59,749 nucleotides of DNA from Alphaproteobacteria bacterium (GCA_016124645.1 WGNE01000013.1:1-59749), one strand, 5' to 3'. Shown: positions 43,657 to 51,173, numbered from the stretch's first letter. Notes: generated from the sequence alone by a model not told the origin. Numbers and translations: made by a program.

Positions 43657-45141
43657 ATGAAATTCAACGAAACCGGCCTGCCTTCGGATCCCGCGATCCT
43701 GAACGCCTTCAGCACGTACCTGAAAAACGCCGAGGCGGAAGTGCCCCCCGGCGCGCCGCCCGAGGCGCTCAACGAAATGCCCCTGCGCAGCGCGCAGGTC
43801 CTGCACCAGACCGGCGCGGATACCGCGACCATCACCCTCGCCCTGCTCAGCGGCATGCCGCCGGAGACCTGGGGGCTCGTCAAGAAGCGTTTCGGCGACG
43901 ACGTGGGCGCGAACGTCGAGGAAGCCTATCGCCACCAGAACACCGGCTTCGCCTATGCCGAAGAAGCCAGCCCCGCCGTGCAGCAATTGATGCTGGCCGG
44001 CAGCATCGTGAGCTTCCAGGAATTCGGCAAGCTGGCCGACACGGCCATCACCGCCATGGAAGGCATGAAGATGGGCGTGCCGCCCGAAGAAGGGCTGGCC
44101 CTGCCGATGCTGCCCGTCGCGCTCAGCTTCGAGCAGATGGCGCAGAAAGCCGACGGCAAGACCGGCAACCCCGCGCTCGAGACCCTCTTCGCGCAGGAAA
44201 TGGACGAATACAACCGCAAGAACATGACGCTGTCGATGCACGCGCAGAGCCTCGGCCTGCCGGTGCCGCCGCCCTCGGGCATGCCCGGCGCCGCGCCCGC
44301 CGCGCTGCGCTATCCCGCCTTCGAGGACACGGGGCTGCTCGACGACCCGAAAGTCCGCGCGGTCTATGACCTCGTCATCAACCACAGCCTCGTCAAGCCC
44401 GAGCATTTCGAGGCCGCGATCGAGGTCGGCAAGCTGCTGACCGAAAAAACGCCGGAGAAGAACCCGGTCACCATCGCCGCCGGCCTGCTCGACGTCGCCC
44501 TGCCGGCGATGAACCCGGAGCATTTCCCCTTCATCGACAAGAAGGTCGATGCGGACGTGCTGGACATGATCAAGGACCACACGGTCTATAACATCCAGTC
44601 GCCCGCCTACCTGATGCAGACGCCGGTGGAATTCCGCCAGATCGCGCTGGCCAATGCCATCGCGGTGCTGAACGACGCCCACAAGGGCGCGAAGGAAATG
44701 ATGGCGGACATCGCCCGCCAGCCCGTGCCCGTACCGCCGCAGATCGTCGCGGCCAACATGCGCCAGCTGGCGATGATCGTTCTGGTGTCGGAACGCGTCA
44801 TCGGCCCCGCCGCCGCCTCCACCCAAAGCCCCGAGCTGGAAAAGGAATTCCGCGACAAGCTGAAGGCCTTCAAGACCTTCCTGCAGGACAACGCGCCCAA
44901 GCCCAGCCGCAAGCCGCAAAAAGGCTTCGGCTTCCAAAAGGACGGCGAGGAAACCCCGGCGGAGACCTTCAAGAAGGTCGCGCCGAAAAAGCCCAAGCCC
45001 GCCTTCGGCTTCGAAAAGGACGACGAACCCGTCAATCCGCCCAAGCCGCCGAAAGCGCCCGAGCAGGACAACGGGGACGATAAAAAAGGCCCGAACGCCG
45101 GCTTCAAGCGCTCGCGCAAGGGACAGAGTTTCGACCTCTAA
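43657..45141 (+). CDS. Protein with two degenerate RelA/SpoT-type HD modules
   Basis: 494 residues, no signal. Residues 38-130 follow the RelA/SpoT HD domain in length and pattern ('MPLRSAQVLHQTGADTATIT', LALLSGMPPETW, VKKRFGDDVGANVEEAY, 'QQLMLAGSIVSFQEFGKLAD'), but the metal ligands are gone: the His becomes Met41, the HD pair becomes Ser65-Gly66, the later Asp becomes Gly115. A second, weaker copy spans about 245-340 ('AAIEVGKLLTEK', IAAGLLDVALP, 'QIALANAIAVLND'). The tail (400-494) is Lys/Pro-rich with repeats GFGFQKDGEE and AFGFEKDDE. Fold is inferred by eye. GAGGAG precedes the ATG. Confidence 0.65.
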   Translation: MKFNETGLPSDPAILNAFSTYLKNAEAEVPPGAPPEALNEMPLRSAQVLHQTGADTATITLALLSGMPPETWGLVKKRFGDDVGANVEEAYRHQNTGFAYAEEASPAVQQLMLAGSIVSFQEFGKLADTAITAMEGMKMGVPPEEGLALPMLPVALSFEQMAQKADGKTGNPALETLFAQEMDEYNRKNMTLSMHAQSLGLPVPPPSGMPGAAPAALRYPAFEDTGLLDDPKVRAVYDLVINHSLVKPEHFEAAIEVGKLLTEKTPEKNPVTIAAGLLDVALPAMNPEHFPFIDKKVDADVLDMIKDHTVYNIQSPAYLMQTPVEFRQIALANAIAVLNDAHKGAKEMMADIARQPVPVPPQIVAANMRQLAMIVLVSERVIGPAAASTQSPELEKEFRDKLKAFKTFLQDNAPKPSRKPQKGFGFQKDGEETPAETFKKVAPKKPKPAFGFEKDDEPVNPPKPPKAPEQDNGDDKKGPNAGFKRSRKGQSFDL

Positions 45142-45157
45142 CAAAACCAATGACGAC

Positions 45158-45195
45158 AAAGGCGTCTTCCTTTCAGGGAAGGCGCCTTTTTCTTT
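45158..45195 (+). terminator. Terminator after the 43657 gene
   Basis: AAAGGCGTCTTCC (45158-45170) pairs, with one G:T, to GGAAGGCGCCTTT (45177-45189), then TTTCTTTT. It may also serve the convergent lipoprotein gene. Confidence 0.85.
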
Positions 45196-45224
45196 TGCGC
45201 TTTGATTTTCGGCTTTCGTTTTTT

Positions 45225-45746
45225 CTAGAGCTTGCGCAGTTTCTCGCGGCGGAAGGCGCAGGTGATGTTCGCCCCGCGCACCGCGCCCGGTATGTCGAAG
45301 GTGCGCTTGATGCCGAGCGAGAGGTCGTCGTCCAGCGCGTAGAGGCTGGCGCAGGGGATGCGCTTGTCCGGCGGGCCGGAGACCACGGGACAGAAAATCA
45401 TCTTTTGCCCGGCATCGTCGAAGTAACCCTGAAAGGCCATGGTCTCCCCGCCCTTTTTCTCGGTCAGGGTCACGTTCACGCGGCGGCCCTGCGCCAGCAG
45501 GAAGTCGTCGCTGTCGTAATCGCGCCATTTCTTGCCGAAATGCGCGCTGCCGTTGCCGACCTTGCAATAGAGCTTGCGCGTGCCGCCCGGCGCGGCGGGC
45601 GCGGCCATGGCAGCCACGTCGCTGTCGAGCGGCTGGTACTTCGGCCCCATGAAGCCGAAAGACGGCATATGCGAACAACCCGCGACGAGCAGGCAGGCGA
45701 AAAGGGGGCAAATCAGGGCTGTGGCGAGGGTCTTTAAGAATTTCAT
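45225..45746 (-). CDS. Hypothetical lipoprotein
   Basis: 173 residues. Signal peptide with lipobox LVAGCSH (Cys24). The mature part has four Cys (in LYCKVG, IFCPVV, IPCASL and ITCAFR) that could form two disulfides and a beta-rich core ('GRRVNVTLTEKKGGETMAFQ'). No family recognised. Divergent from the site-2 protease gene, sharing with it a gap that contains an 11-bp inverted repeat. Confidence 0.65.
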   Translation of the reverse strand: MKFLKTLATALICPLFACLLVAGCSHMPSFGFMGPKYQPLDSDVAAMAAPAAPGGTRKLYCKVGNGSAHFGKKWRDYDSDDFLLAQGRRVNVTLTEKKGGETMAFQGYFDDAGQKMIFCPVVSGPPDKRIPCASLYALDDDLSLGIKRTFDIPGAVRGANITCAFRREKLRKL

Positions 45747-45780
45747 GGCTTGTTTTTCAACGGCTGCCTTATACTTTAAT

Positions 45781-45822
45781 GTAAAGCCGCCGCCGAAAAC
45801 AGCCTTTTCTGGGCGGCTTTAC
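45781..45822. promoter_or_regulatory. 11-bp inverted repeat between divergent genes
   Basis: GTAAAGCCGCC (45781-45791) and GGCGGCTTTAC (45812-45822), perfect, 20-base spacer, between the lipoprotein (minus) and the site-2 protease (plus). Operator or leader hairpin. Confidence 0.4.
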
Positions 45823-45857
45823 CGGAACGTCAGGACGCGCGGGCGGAGCTTTTCATC

Positions 45858-47018
45858 TTGCTATTCAAACGGGTTACACTCTTCCATTTCTTCGGCTTCA
45901 AGGTCAAGGCGGACGCCAGCTGGTTCTTCCTGTCCGTGCTCATCATGTGGACGCTGGCTACGCGCGCCTATCCCGTCCTCTACCCCGGCCACACGCCCGA
46001 CGTCTATCAGTTCATGGGCTTCATGAGCCTTCTGGGCATCTTCGTTTCCATCATCGCGCACGAGCTGGCCCATGCCATCATCGCCGAGTATTACCACATG
46101 CCGATCGAGAGCATCACCCTGTTCATCTTCGGCGGCGTGGCGGAGATGAAGGGCCAGCCCAGCCACCCCAAGGGCGAATTCCTGATGGCGATCGCGGGCC
46201 CGGCGATGAGCGCGCTGGTGGGGCTGTTCTTCTGGTCGTCCGCGCGGTTCTTCGACATCTACGTCCACCCCGGCGCGGGGCAGAAGGTGCTGGTCTATCT
46301 CGCCGACCTCAACTGGATGATCGCGGGCTTCAACATGATCCCCGCCTTCCCGCTCGACGGCGGCCGCGCGCTGCGCGCCGTCATCTGGCATATCAAGGAC
46401 AACATGGTGCTGGCCACCCGCATTTCCTCCGAACTGGGGGCGATTTTCGCCTATTCGCTCCTGTGCCTCGCCTGCTGGCGCATCGTCATGCACGGCGACA
46501 CGCTTTCGGGCATGTGGATCGGGCTGATCGGCTTCTTCATCCACGCCGCGGGCCGCTACGCCGTGCGCCAGACCGAAAGCCGCGCCATGCTGGCGGCGGA
46601 AAGCGTGACGCGCTTCATGCGCACGCAGGTCGCCAGCGTCTCGCCCGACCTCACCATCGCCGATTTCGTGGAGAACTACGTCTATAGGCACTACCAGCGC
46701 ATCTTCCCGGTGGTGGACCGCGGCCGGCTGGTCGGCACCATCGGCCTGCAGGCGGTGACCGCGCTCGACAAGTCGAAATGGCAATGGCTGCACGTGGCTT
46801 CCGTCATGGGCCCGCCGGACGCGCAAACCGTCATAACGCCCGAGACGAGCGCCGCCGACGCGATGGAGCAGATGCACAAGCTGCAAAAGGAGCAATTGCT
46901 CATCGCGAAGGACGGGGAATTCCTGGGCGTCATCCTTTTCCGCGACCTTGCGACCTATCTTTCGATCACGCTGAAAGTGGATCAGGACAGGCCCGTCGCC
47001 TCCAGCCGCGGAGCGTGA
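45858..47018 (+). CDS. Site-2 protease family (M50) metalloprotease with CBS domains
   Basis: 386 residues. Six or so membrane helices with the zinc motif HELAH (68-72) in the second and the third ligand Asp167 in FPLDGGRAL. A C-terminal pair of CBS domains (about 250-378; 'RFMRTQVASVSPDLTIADFV', 'DRGRLVGTIGLQAVTALDKS', 'VITPETSAADAMEQMHKLQK') probably senses adenine nucleotides. This is the SpoIVFB-like class (group III) of intramembrane proteases. Substrate unknown. TTG at 45858 is the start that gives the conserved 'KRVTLFHFFGFKVKADASWF'. Confidence 0.88.
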   Translation: MLFKRVTLFHFFGFKVKADASWFFLSVLIMWTLATRAYPVLYPGHTPDVYQFMGFMSLLGIFVSIIAHELAHAIIAEYYHMPIESITLFIFGGVAEMKGQPSHPKGEFLMAIAGPAMSALVGLFFWSSARFFDIYVHPGAGQKVLVYLADLNWMIAGFNMIPAFPLDGGRALRAVIWHIKDNMVLATRISSELGAIFAYSLLCLACWRIVMHGDTLSGMWIGLIGFFIHAAGRYAVRQTESRAMLAAESVTRFMRTQVASVSPDLTIADFVENYVYRHYQRIFPVVDRGRLVGTIGLQAVTALDKSKWQWLHVASVMGPPDAQTVITPETSAADAMEQMHKLQKEQLLIAKDGEFLGVILFRDLATYLSITLKVDQDRPVASSRGA

Positions 47019-47045
47019 GGGCGGGGCGTTATTTTTCCGGGATGC

Positions 47046-47324
47046 TCAGGGATTGCTTTTGAACGGCGCCTTCTTCAGCGACGGCTTGGTTTCCTCGACA
47101 TGCGGGTACATTTCCGCGTGCATGCCCTCGACCGCGCCCTTGAGCGCCTTCAGCTCGTGCAGGATGGCCTGCTGGTTTTCCATCACGGCCTGCTGCTGGC
47201 GCATAAACTGGGCGAATTGCTCTTTCAGCGCGCGGACCTCGCGCAGCGCGGCGTCCGAATTGTCCTTCACCCGCTTGACGTTGTCGATGGTTTCGTTTTT
47301 CTGGTAGTATGACCATTCGCTCAC
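47046..47324 (-). CDS. Small coiled-coil paralogue 5 of 5 (divergent member)
   Basis: 92 residues. Last gene of the array. Mainly one long amphipathic helix (about 15-70, 'QQQAVMENQQAILHELKALK') with Gln-rich 'e/g' positions, and a Lys/Pro tail (KPSLKKAPFKSNP). It lacks the EAFN and TPPLDKP words of the other four but keeps size, helix and basic Pro tail. It starts with GTG overlapping the previous stop (GTGA). The ribosome-binding site AAGGGGGA lies in the last codons of the preceding gene. Function unknown. Confidence 0.7.
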   Translation of the reverse strand: MSEWSYYQKNETIDNVKRVKDNSDAALREVRALKEQFAQFMRQQQAVMENQQAILHELKALKGAVEGMHAEMYPHVEETKPSLKKAPFKSNP

Positions 47325-47575
47325 GGCGCGTCCCCCTTTTTCGGGGACAGGCCCTTCACCGCCGGCTTGTCGAGCGGCGGCGTGATGTCGGTCCGCAGCC
47401 CTTCCACCGCCTGCGTGAGCTTTTCAAGATTCCCGGCGACCTTGTTGAAGGCCTCAATCATCGCTTTCTGGTTGTCGTTCGACATGCGCAGCAGCTTGTG
47501 CGTGATCTCGTCGCCCGAGCGCACGGCGCGCAAAAGTTCCTCAAGCGTTTCGGAATCGTCCCAGTCGAAAGACAT
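47321..47575 (-). CDS. Small coiled-coil paralogue 4 of 5
   Basis: 84 residues. N-terminal 'LLRAVRSGDEITHKLLRM' closely parallels the second array member's 'IRKAIREGDALTHDFMKR'. The shared core is IEAFNKVAGNLEKLTQAVE, then LRTDITPPLDKP and a Lys-rich end. Heptad hydrophobics predict a coiled coil over residues 38-62. The start lies 3 bases after the previous stop. Confidence 0.75.
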   Translation of the reverse strand: MSFDWDDSETLEELLRAVRSGDEITHKLLRMSNDNQKAMIEAFNKVAGNLEKLTQAVEGLRTDITPPLDKPAVKGLSPKKGDAP

Positions 47576-47578
47576 GCG

Positions 47579-47905
47579 TCAGCCTCCCTTGTTCATGCGC
47601 GGCGTTATCGGCGGCTTGCCGGGCTTGTCGAGCGAGAAAGGGGAAATCTCGGCGCGCAGCTCCTCCACCTCTTTCGCCAGCCGGTCCATGCGCTGCACGA
47701 GCATGTTGAAGGCCTCGAGCATTTTCCCCTGCATCTCCTGCTGGCGTGCATCGACTTCCCCCAGGCGCTTTTCGATGCGCGCCTCGGGCGTCGTATAGCT
47801 GCGCTGGTCCTCCATAAACCGTTGCAGTGCGTTGAGGGTTTTTTTCTGTTCTTTCGTCGGCTTCGGAACGGAGGGACGCAAAAGCCTGTCGTAATCTTTT
47901 GCCAT
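47579..47905 (-). CDS. Small coiled-coil paralogue 3 of 5
   Basis: 108 residues, the longest member. A basic N-terminus (DRLLRPSVPKPTKEQKKT) precedes a helix and the array core LEAFNMLVQRMDRLAKEVEE, LRAEISPFSLDKPGKPP, here with a two-residue insertion in the TPPLDKP word. It ends NKGG, whose codons AAGGGAGGC form the ribosome-binding site of the next gene. Three bases separate it from each neighbour. Confidence 0.75.
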   Translation of the reverse strand: MAKDYDRLLRPSVPKPTKEQKKTLNALQRFMEDQRSYTTPEARIEKRLGEVDARQQEMQGKMLEAFNMLVQRMDRLAKEVEELRAEISPFSLDKPGKPPITPRMNKGG

Positions 47906-47908
47906 GTC

Positions 47909-48187
47909 TCAGCCTCCCTTTCCAGTGGCGGGCGGCTTGATCGGTCCGCGCTTCGGTTTTTCGAGGGGCGGGGTGAGCTCGCGGCGCATCTCGCGCACCT
48001 CCGCGGTCAGCGTTTCCATCTGGACGGCGAGGCGGTTGAAGGCTTCGAGCATCTGTTGCTGCACCTGCAGGGACTGCGCCTCGCGCTGGGCCGCGCGTTT
48101 CATGAAGTCGTGCGTCAGCGCGTCGCCCTCGCGGATCGCCTTGCGAATGGTCTTCAAAAGCTCGAAATCCTGACTGTCGAGCGCCAT
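47909..48187 (-). CDS. Small coiled-coil paralogue 2 of 5
   Basis: 92 residues: 'LLKTIRKAIREGDALTHDFM', then a Gln-rich helix and the core LEAFNRLAVQMETLTAEVRE, MRRELTPPLEKPKRG, ending GKGG. As in the third member, the C-terminal codons GGAAAGGGAGGC carry the ribosome-binding site for the next gene. No signal peptide or membrane segment; predicted cytoplasmic coiled coil. Confidence 0.75.
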   Translation of the reverse strand: MALDSQDFELLKTIRKAIREGDALTHDFMKRAAQREAQSLQVQQQMLEAFNRLAVQMETLTAEVREMRRELTPPLEKPKRGPIKPPATGKGG

Positions 48188-48190
48188 GGC

Positions 48191-48442
48191 TTACGCCCTC
48201 CCTTCCGGTTTCGCCGCGCCCAGCTTTTTCTTCGGCTTGTCGAGCGGGGGCGTGAGGTCGTCGCGCAGCCCGCGCACCTCGCGCGTCAGGCCTTCGAGCG
48301 CCTGCGCCACGCGGTTGAAGGCCTCGGCCATGCGCAGGTCGTTCTGCAGCGAACGGTCCTGCTGCGCGCGCAGGGCCTTCAGCTCCTTGAGCATATCCTC
48401 GTTCACTTCCCTGATGCTCTGCACCAGCCTGTAGTCTGACAT
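48191..48442 (-). CDS. Small coiled-coil paralogue 1 of 5 (operon head)
   Basis: 83 residues from MSDYRL. Long helix with AEAFNRVAQALEGLTREVRG, then LRDDLTPPLDKPKKK and a basic tail. In-frame ATG at 48448 is an alternative start; the frame is open to 48571 but that part lies upstream of the predicted promoter. The start at 48442 matches the short N-termini of the other members. It has the best-preserved version of the shared core. Confidence 0.72.
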   Translation of the reverse strand: MSDYRLVQSIREVNEDMLKELKALRAQQDRSLQNDLRMAEAFNRVAQALEGLTREVRGLRDDLTPPLDKPKKKLGAAKPEGRA

Positions 48443-48487
48443 GTCCATGAAAACGGGGGCCTTTGCGGTTCCGTGAATAACGGGGAG

Positions 48488-48516
48488 ACAATAGCCAAAA
48501 TGCCGTAATATGTCAA
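48488..48516 (-). promoter_or_regulatory. Sigma-70 promoter of the five-gene coiled-coil operon
   Basis: Minus strand: TTGACA (48511-48516), exactly 17 bases, TATTGT (48488-48493). Transcription would begin near 48481, about 40 bases before the first start codon. One of the best promoters in the window. Confidence 0.7.
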
Positions 48517-48635
48517 TATATTCAGGAAAATACGCGACGGGGGCCCGGAAAAAGCCAGCGATTTCAACCACCCGGTTTCACGGCCCCGCTGCGCCTGTCA
48601 TTCTTATGGAAATTATTAAGCCGGAAAGACGGGAA

Positions 48636-49337
48636 TCAGCCCGCCGCCTTCGCCCGCTCGAAAGCCCCGCCGTGGTCGCGCGACCATTCGGCCGGCGCGG
48701 CGAGGAATTTTTCGACCTCTTCGAATTGCGCGTCGGTCACCAGCTTGCGCGCCTTGGCCGCCGCAAGCACGTCCCGCCAGGTCGCAAGGTAATGCAGGGA
48801 GAGCCCCGCGTCCTCGAAAAGCGCCGGGCTTTCCTTGTAGATGCCGTAGAAGAAGACGGAGAACACGTCGCTCACCACCGCCCCGCCGTCGCGCAGGGCC
48901 TCCGCGAAGGCGATCTTGCTGCCGCCGTCGGTCGTCAGGTCCTCGACCAGCAGCACGCGCGCGCCGTCCTTCATCTCGCCCTCGATCTGCGCGCCGCGGC
49001 CGAAGCCCTTGGGCTTCTTGCGCACGTAGAGCATGGGCTTCGACAGCTCTTCCGAAATCCATGCGGCGTAGGAAATCCCCGCCGTCTCCCCGCCCGCGAT
49101 GTAATCGACCTTCGAAAGGTCGCATTCGGCGGCCAGCGTCGCGACGGCATGTTCGATGATCTTGCGCCGCGGCTCCAGAAAGGAAATCACCTTGCGGCAG
49201 TCGATATAGACCGGGCTGGCCCAGCCGGAGGTGAAGATGAAGGGTTTCTCGGTATTGACGTGGACGGCCTCGATATCGAGCAGCAGCCCCGCGACCTCGG
49301 TCGCGATGTCAGGTTTGGAGAAGTTTTGCGTGGTCAT
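48636..49337 (-). CDS. pyrE: Orotate phosphoribosyltransferase
   Basis: 233 residues; converts orotate and PRPP to OMP in pyrimidine synthesis. PRPP-binding motif VLLVEDLTTDGGSKIAFAEA, the catalytic loop region 'YVRKKPKGFGRGAQIEGEM', and 'FIFTSGWASPVYIDCRKVIS' near the N-terminus. The C-terminal 40 residues (DAQFEEVEKFLAAPAEWSRD) are typical of the alphaproteobacterial form. It follows a small membrane-protein gene by about 40 bases on the same strand. Confidence 0.94.
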   Translation of the reverse strand: MTTQNFSKPDIATEVAGLLLDIEAVHVNTEKPFIFTSGWASPVYIDCRKVISFLEPRRKIIEHAVATLAAECDLSKVDYIAGGETAGISYAAWISEELSKPMLYVRKKPKGFGRGAQIEGEMKDGARVLLVEDLTTDGGSKIAFAEALRDGGAVVSDVFSVFFYGIYKESPALFEDAGLSLHYLATWRDVLAAAKARKLVTDAQFEEVEKFLAAPAEWSRDHGGAFERAKAAG

Positions 49338-49379
49338 GATGCGCCCGTCCGCCGGATGGAAATGAAGGAAGGAAAATTC

Positions 49380-49697
49380 TTAGAGGAAACCGCCGGGGCG
49401 CTTGGGCGGCTTGAAGATCCAGAAGTTGCGCAGCACGAACATGACGGCAAGGAAGATGCTTTCGATGCCCAGCGAACCGATGAGCAGGAAGGGCGTGCGG
49501 AACTTCTGCAATTGCTCGGGCGAGAGCAGCACGGCCATGTTGGCCGCCCAGGCGAGGATGATCATGGCAAGGGCGCCGATGACCGACCAGTTGAAGGCCC
49601 GGAGCTGCTTCTTGTTCGCGTATTCAGGCTGGAAGGCGAAAAAGGCCCAGAGAACGGCCCCGCCGACAAAGAACAAAACACCTACAAGGGAACCCAT
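49380..49697 (-). CDS. Small four-helix membrane protein
   Basis: 105 residues, unnamed. Three clear hydrophobic segments (about 2-22, 35-57, 68-92) with short loops and a basic C-terminus (FKPPKRPGGFL). No motif suggests a function. It lies upstream of pyrE on the same strand and may share its transcript. Confidence 0.65.
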   Translation of the reverse strand: MGSLVGVLFFVGGAVLWAFFAFQPEYANKKQLRAFNWSVIGALAMIILAWAANMAVLLSPEQLQKFRTPFLLIGSLGIESIFLAVMFVLRNFWIFKPPKRPGGFL

Positions 49698-49777
49698 GCG
49701 TCTCCTCCCGGTTGACTGCTTTCGGGGCGCGGCGAAGCCTGCACCCCACCCGTCAATTTGTAGCGGGTTTCAGGCGA

Positions 49778-50173
49778 TCAGGCAACCTGCGACTCAAGGA
49801 AGCTCTGGGCGTGGTAGCCGTCGATGACGCGGTCGAACTTCTTGCGCGCCTCGGGCGAGAGCGGGGCGAATTCCGCGGCCATGCCACGGTTCGCCGCGCG
49901 GATCACGCGGGCGGCCTGCTGGATGTCGATGGTCTCGTGCGGCAGGCGGAAGCGCATGGTGACCTGCACCTTGTCGCCCACGACCAGCCTTGCGTCGGGC
50001 ACGACGTCGAAGAAGACGCCGCCCTGGCTCCAGTCGCGAACGCCGAAGGTCTGGCCGCCCACGATGACGTCCGCGCGGACGCCCGAGCGGCGCACATGGC
50101 GGCGGCGGGTTTCGGCCGATTGGGCGAGCGTGCTGTCGCCAAGTCCGAGTTTGCTGAGAATCTGATTGATCAT
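49778..50173 (-). CDS. PilZ-domain c-di-GMP receptor
   Basis: 131 residues. The PilZ signature is complete: RRRHVRR (23-29, RxxxR) and DWSQGG (47-52, D/NxSxxG), separated by a beta strand. Single-domain PilZ proteins bind cyclic di-GMP and pass the signal to partners, often in motility or envelope functions; partner unknown. ATG at 50173 is chosen because the upstream in-frame residues are promoter DNA. Confidence 0.85.
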   Translation of the reverse strand: MINQILSKLGLGDSTLAQSAETRRRHVRRSGVRADVIVGGQTFGVRDWSQGGVFFDVVPDARLVVGDKVQVTMRFRLPHETIDIQQAARVIRAANRGMAAEFAPLSPEARKKFDRVIDGYHAQSFLESQVA

Positions 50174-50278
50174 CTGTATATCCCCTTCTTCTCTCCCTGC
50201 CCATAATTCTAAGGGCAGAATGGCAAAAAATACAAGTTTTTCAGCCCGATATTGGTCCTTTTTTGGGTAAAAAACCAC

Positions 50279-50284
50279 ATTATA
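50279..50284 (-). promoter_or_regulatory. Extended -10 promoter for the PilZ gene
   Basis: Minus strand TGATATAAT: consensus TATAAT with an upstream TG. A TTGACA also occurs, but only 9 bases upstream, too close to act as its -35 box. Predicted leader about 100 bases. Confidence 0.45.
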
Positions 50285-50406
50285 TCAAGCTTATGTCAAG
50301 AAACGGGCCCAGTTGAGAGCGGTTCTTAGCTGCCGCGGCGCCGTTTCCACCGCCTTCGCCCATATAAGCCCGCCGGGGCGGAAATGGAAGGGCTAAGCGG
50401 TTTTTC

Positions 50407-50436
50407 TTGACTTTATACGCACGAGATCACTATAAT
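50407..50436 (+). promoter_or_regulatory. Sigma-70 promoter for rpmI-rplT
   Basis: TTGACT (50407-50412), 18 bases, TATAAT (50431-50436). Near-consensus, suiting a ribosomal-protein operon. Predicted start near 50443. Confidence 0.75.
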
Positions 50437-50442
50437 CTTTGT

Positions 50443-50550
50443 CCACAGGGCGATTTTTTTTGGAATCGCCTTCAAAAAGCGGTCTGGCTCGTATTTCGTA
50501 AATACATATATTGGCTGCCTCGGTCGCTTCGATAACAGAAAGGACATAAA
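50443..50550 (+). promoter_or_regulatory. 5' leader of rpmI-rplT with a stem-loop
   Basis: About 108 bases. An early hairpin GGCGATT / AATCGCC (50450-50471, loop TTTTTTGG) is followed by an AT-rich stretch and AGAAAGGA before the rpmI ATG. L20 is known to repress its own operon through leader RNA in several bacteria; whether this leader does so is inference. Confidence 0.4.
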
Positions 50551-50805
50551 ATGCCAAAGATGAAAACGCACTCGGGCGCGAAAAAGCGCTTCAGTGTCAC
50601 CGGCAAGGGCAAAGTGCAGGCACGCGCCGCACACAAGCGCCACCGGATGACCAGCAAATCCAAAAGAATGAAACGGAACGGCCGCTCGACCCTCATCATG
50701 AATGAGTCGGACGCGACGATCATCCTCAACAACTTCCTGCCCTACCAGCGCAAGCTCACCCGCAAGAAAGCCCGCTATGAAGGCAAATCGAAGGAGGCCG
50801 CATAA
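50551..50805 (+). CDS. rpmI: Ribosomal protein bL35 with C-terminal extension
   Basis: 84 residues against the usual ~65. The family part is clear: [20 protein letters not shown], then the basic '[20 protein letters not shown]' and [11 protein letters not shown]. The extra tail [13 protein letters not shown] is basic and Ala-rich. No infC lies upstream, so the operon is rpmI-rplT with its own promoter. The stop overlaps the rplT start (TAATG), and AAGGAGG for rplT lies in the tail codons. Confidence 0.94.
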   Translation: MPKMKTHSGAKKRFSVTGKGKVQARAAHKRHRMTSKSKRMKRNGRSTLIMNESDATIILNNFLPYQRKLTRKKARYEGKSKEAA

Positions 50806-51173
50806 TGGCACGCGTCAAGGGAGGCCCGTCCTCGATCAACCGTCACAAGAAAGTCCTGAAGCTCTCCAAGGGTTACCGCGGCCGCTCCAGCAACTGCTAC
50901 CGCATCGCGCTTGAGCGTCTTGAAAAGGCGCTGCAATACGCATACCGCGACCGTCGCAACAAGAAGCGAGACTTCCGCGGCCTGTGGATCCAGCGCATCA
51001 ACGCGGCGGCCCGCATCAACGGCCTGACCTATTCCAAGCTGATGGGTGGCCTGAAAAAAGCCGGCATCGCGCTCGACCGCAAGGTTCTGGCCGATATCGC
51101 CGTGCATGATGCAGACGGCTTCGCCAAGATCGCCGAGCAGGCGAAAGCGGCGCTGAACCAGAAAGCCGCCTAA
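50805..51173 (+). CDS. rplT: Ribosomal protein bL20
   Basis: 122 residues. [20 protein letters not shown], '[20 protein letters not shown]' and [20 protein letters not shown] are standard L20, an early 50S assembly protein that binds 23S rRNA. pheS-pheT, which often follow rplT in Alphaproteobacteria, lie 37 kb away here. A strong terminator follows. Confidence 0.96.
   Translation: MARVKGGPSSINRHKKVLKLSKGYRGRSSNCYRIALERLEKALQYAYRDRRNKKRDFRGLWIQRINAAARINGLTYSKLMGGLKKAGIALDRKVLADIAVHDADGFAKIAEQAKAALNQKAA

Noticed and set aside
43480-45711. 743-codon minus-strand frame across the pseudo-HD gene
   Set aside because: Runs through the real lipoprotein and pseudo-HD genes in the wrong frame; ends in AT-rich promoter DNA.
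50279-50302. TTGACA and TATAAT on the minus strand upstream of the PilZ gene as a standard promoter
   Set aside because: The two boxes are only 9 bases apart; I keep only the extended -10 (TGATATAAT) as functional.
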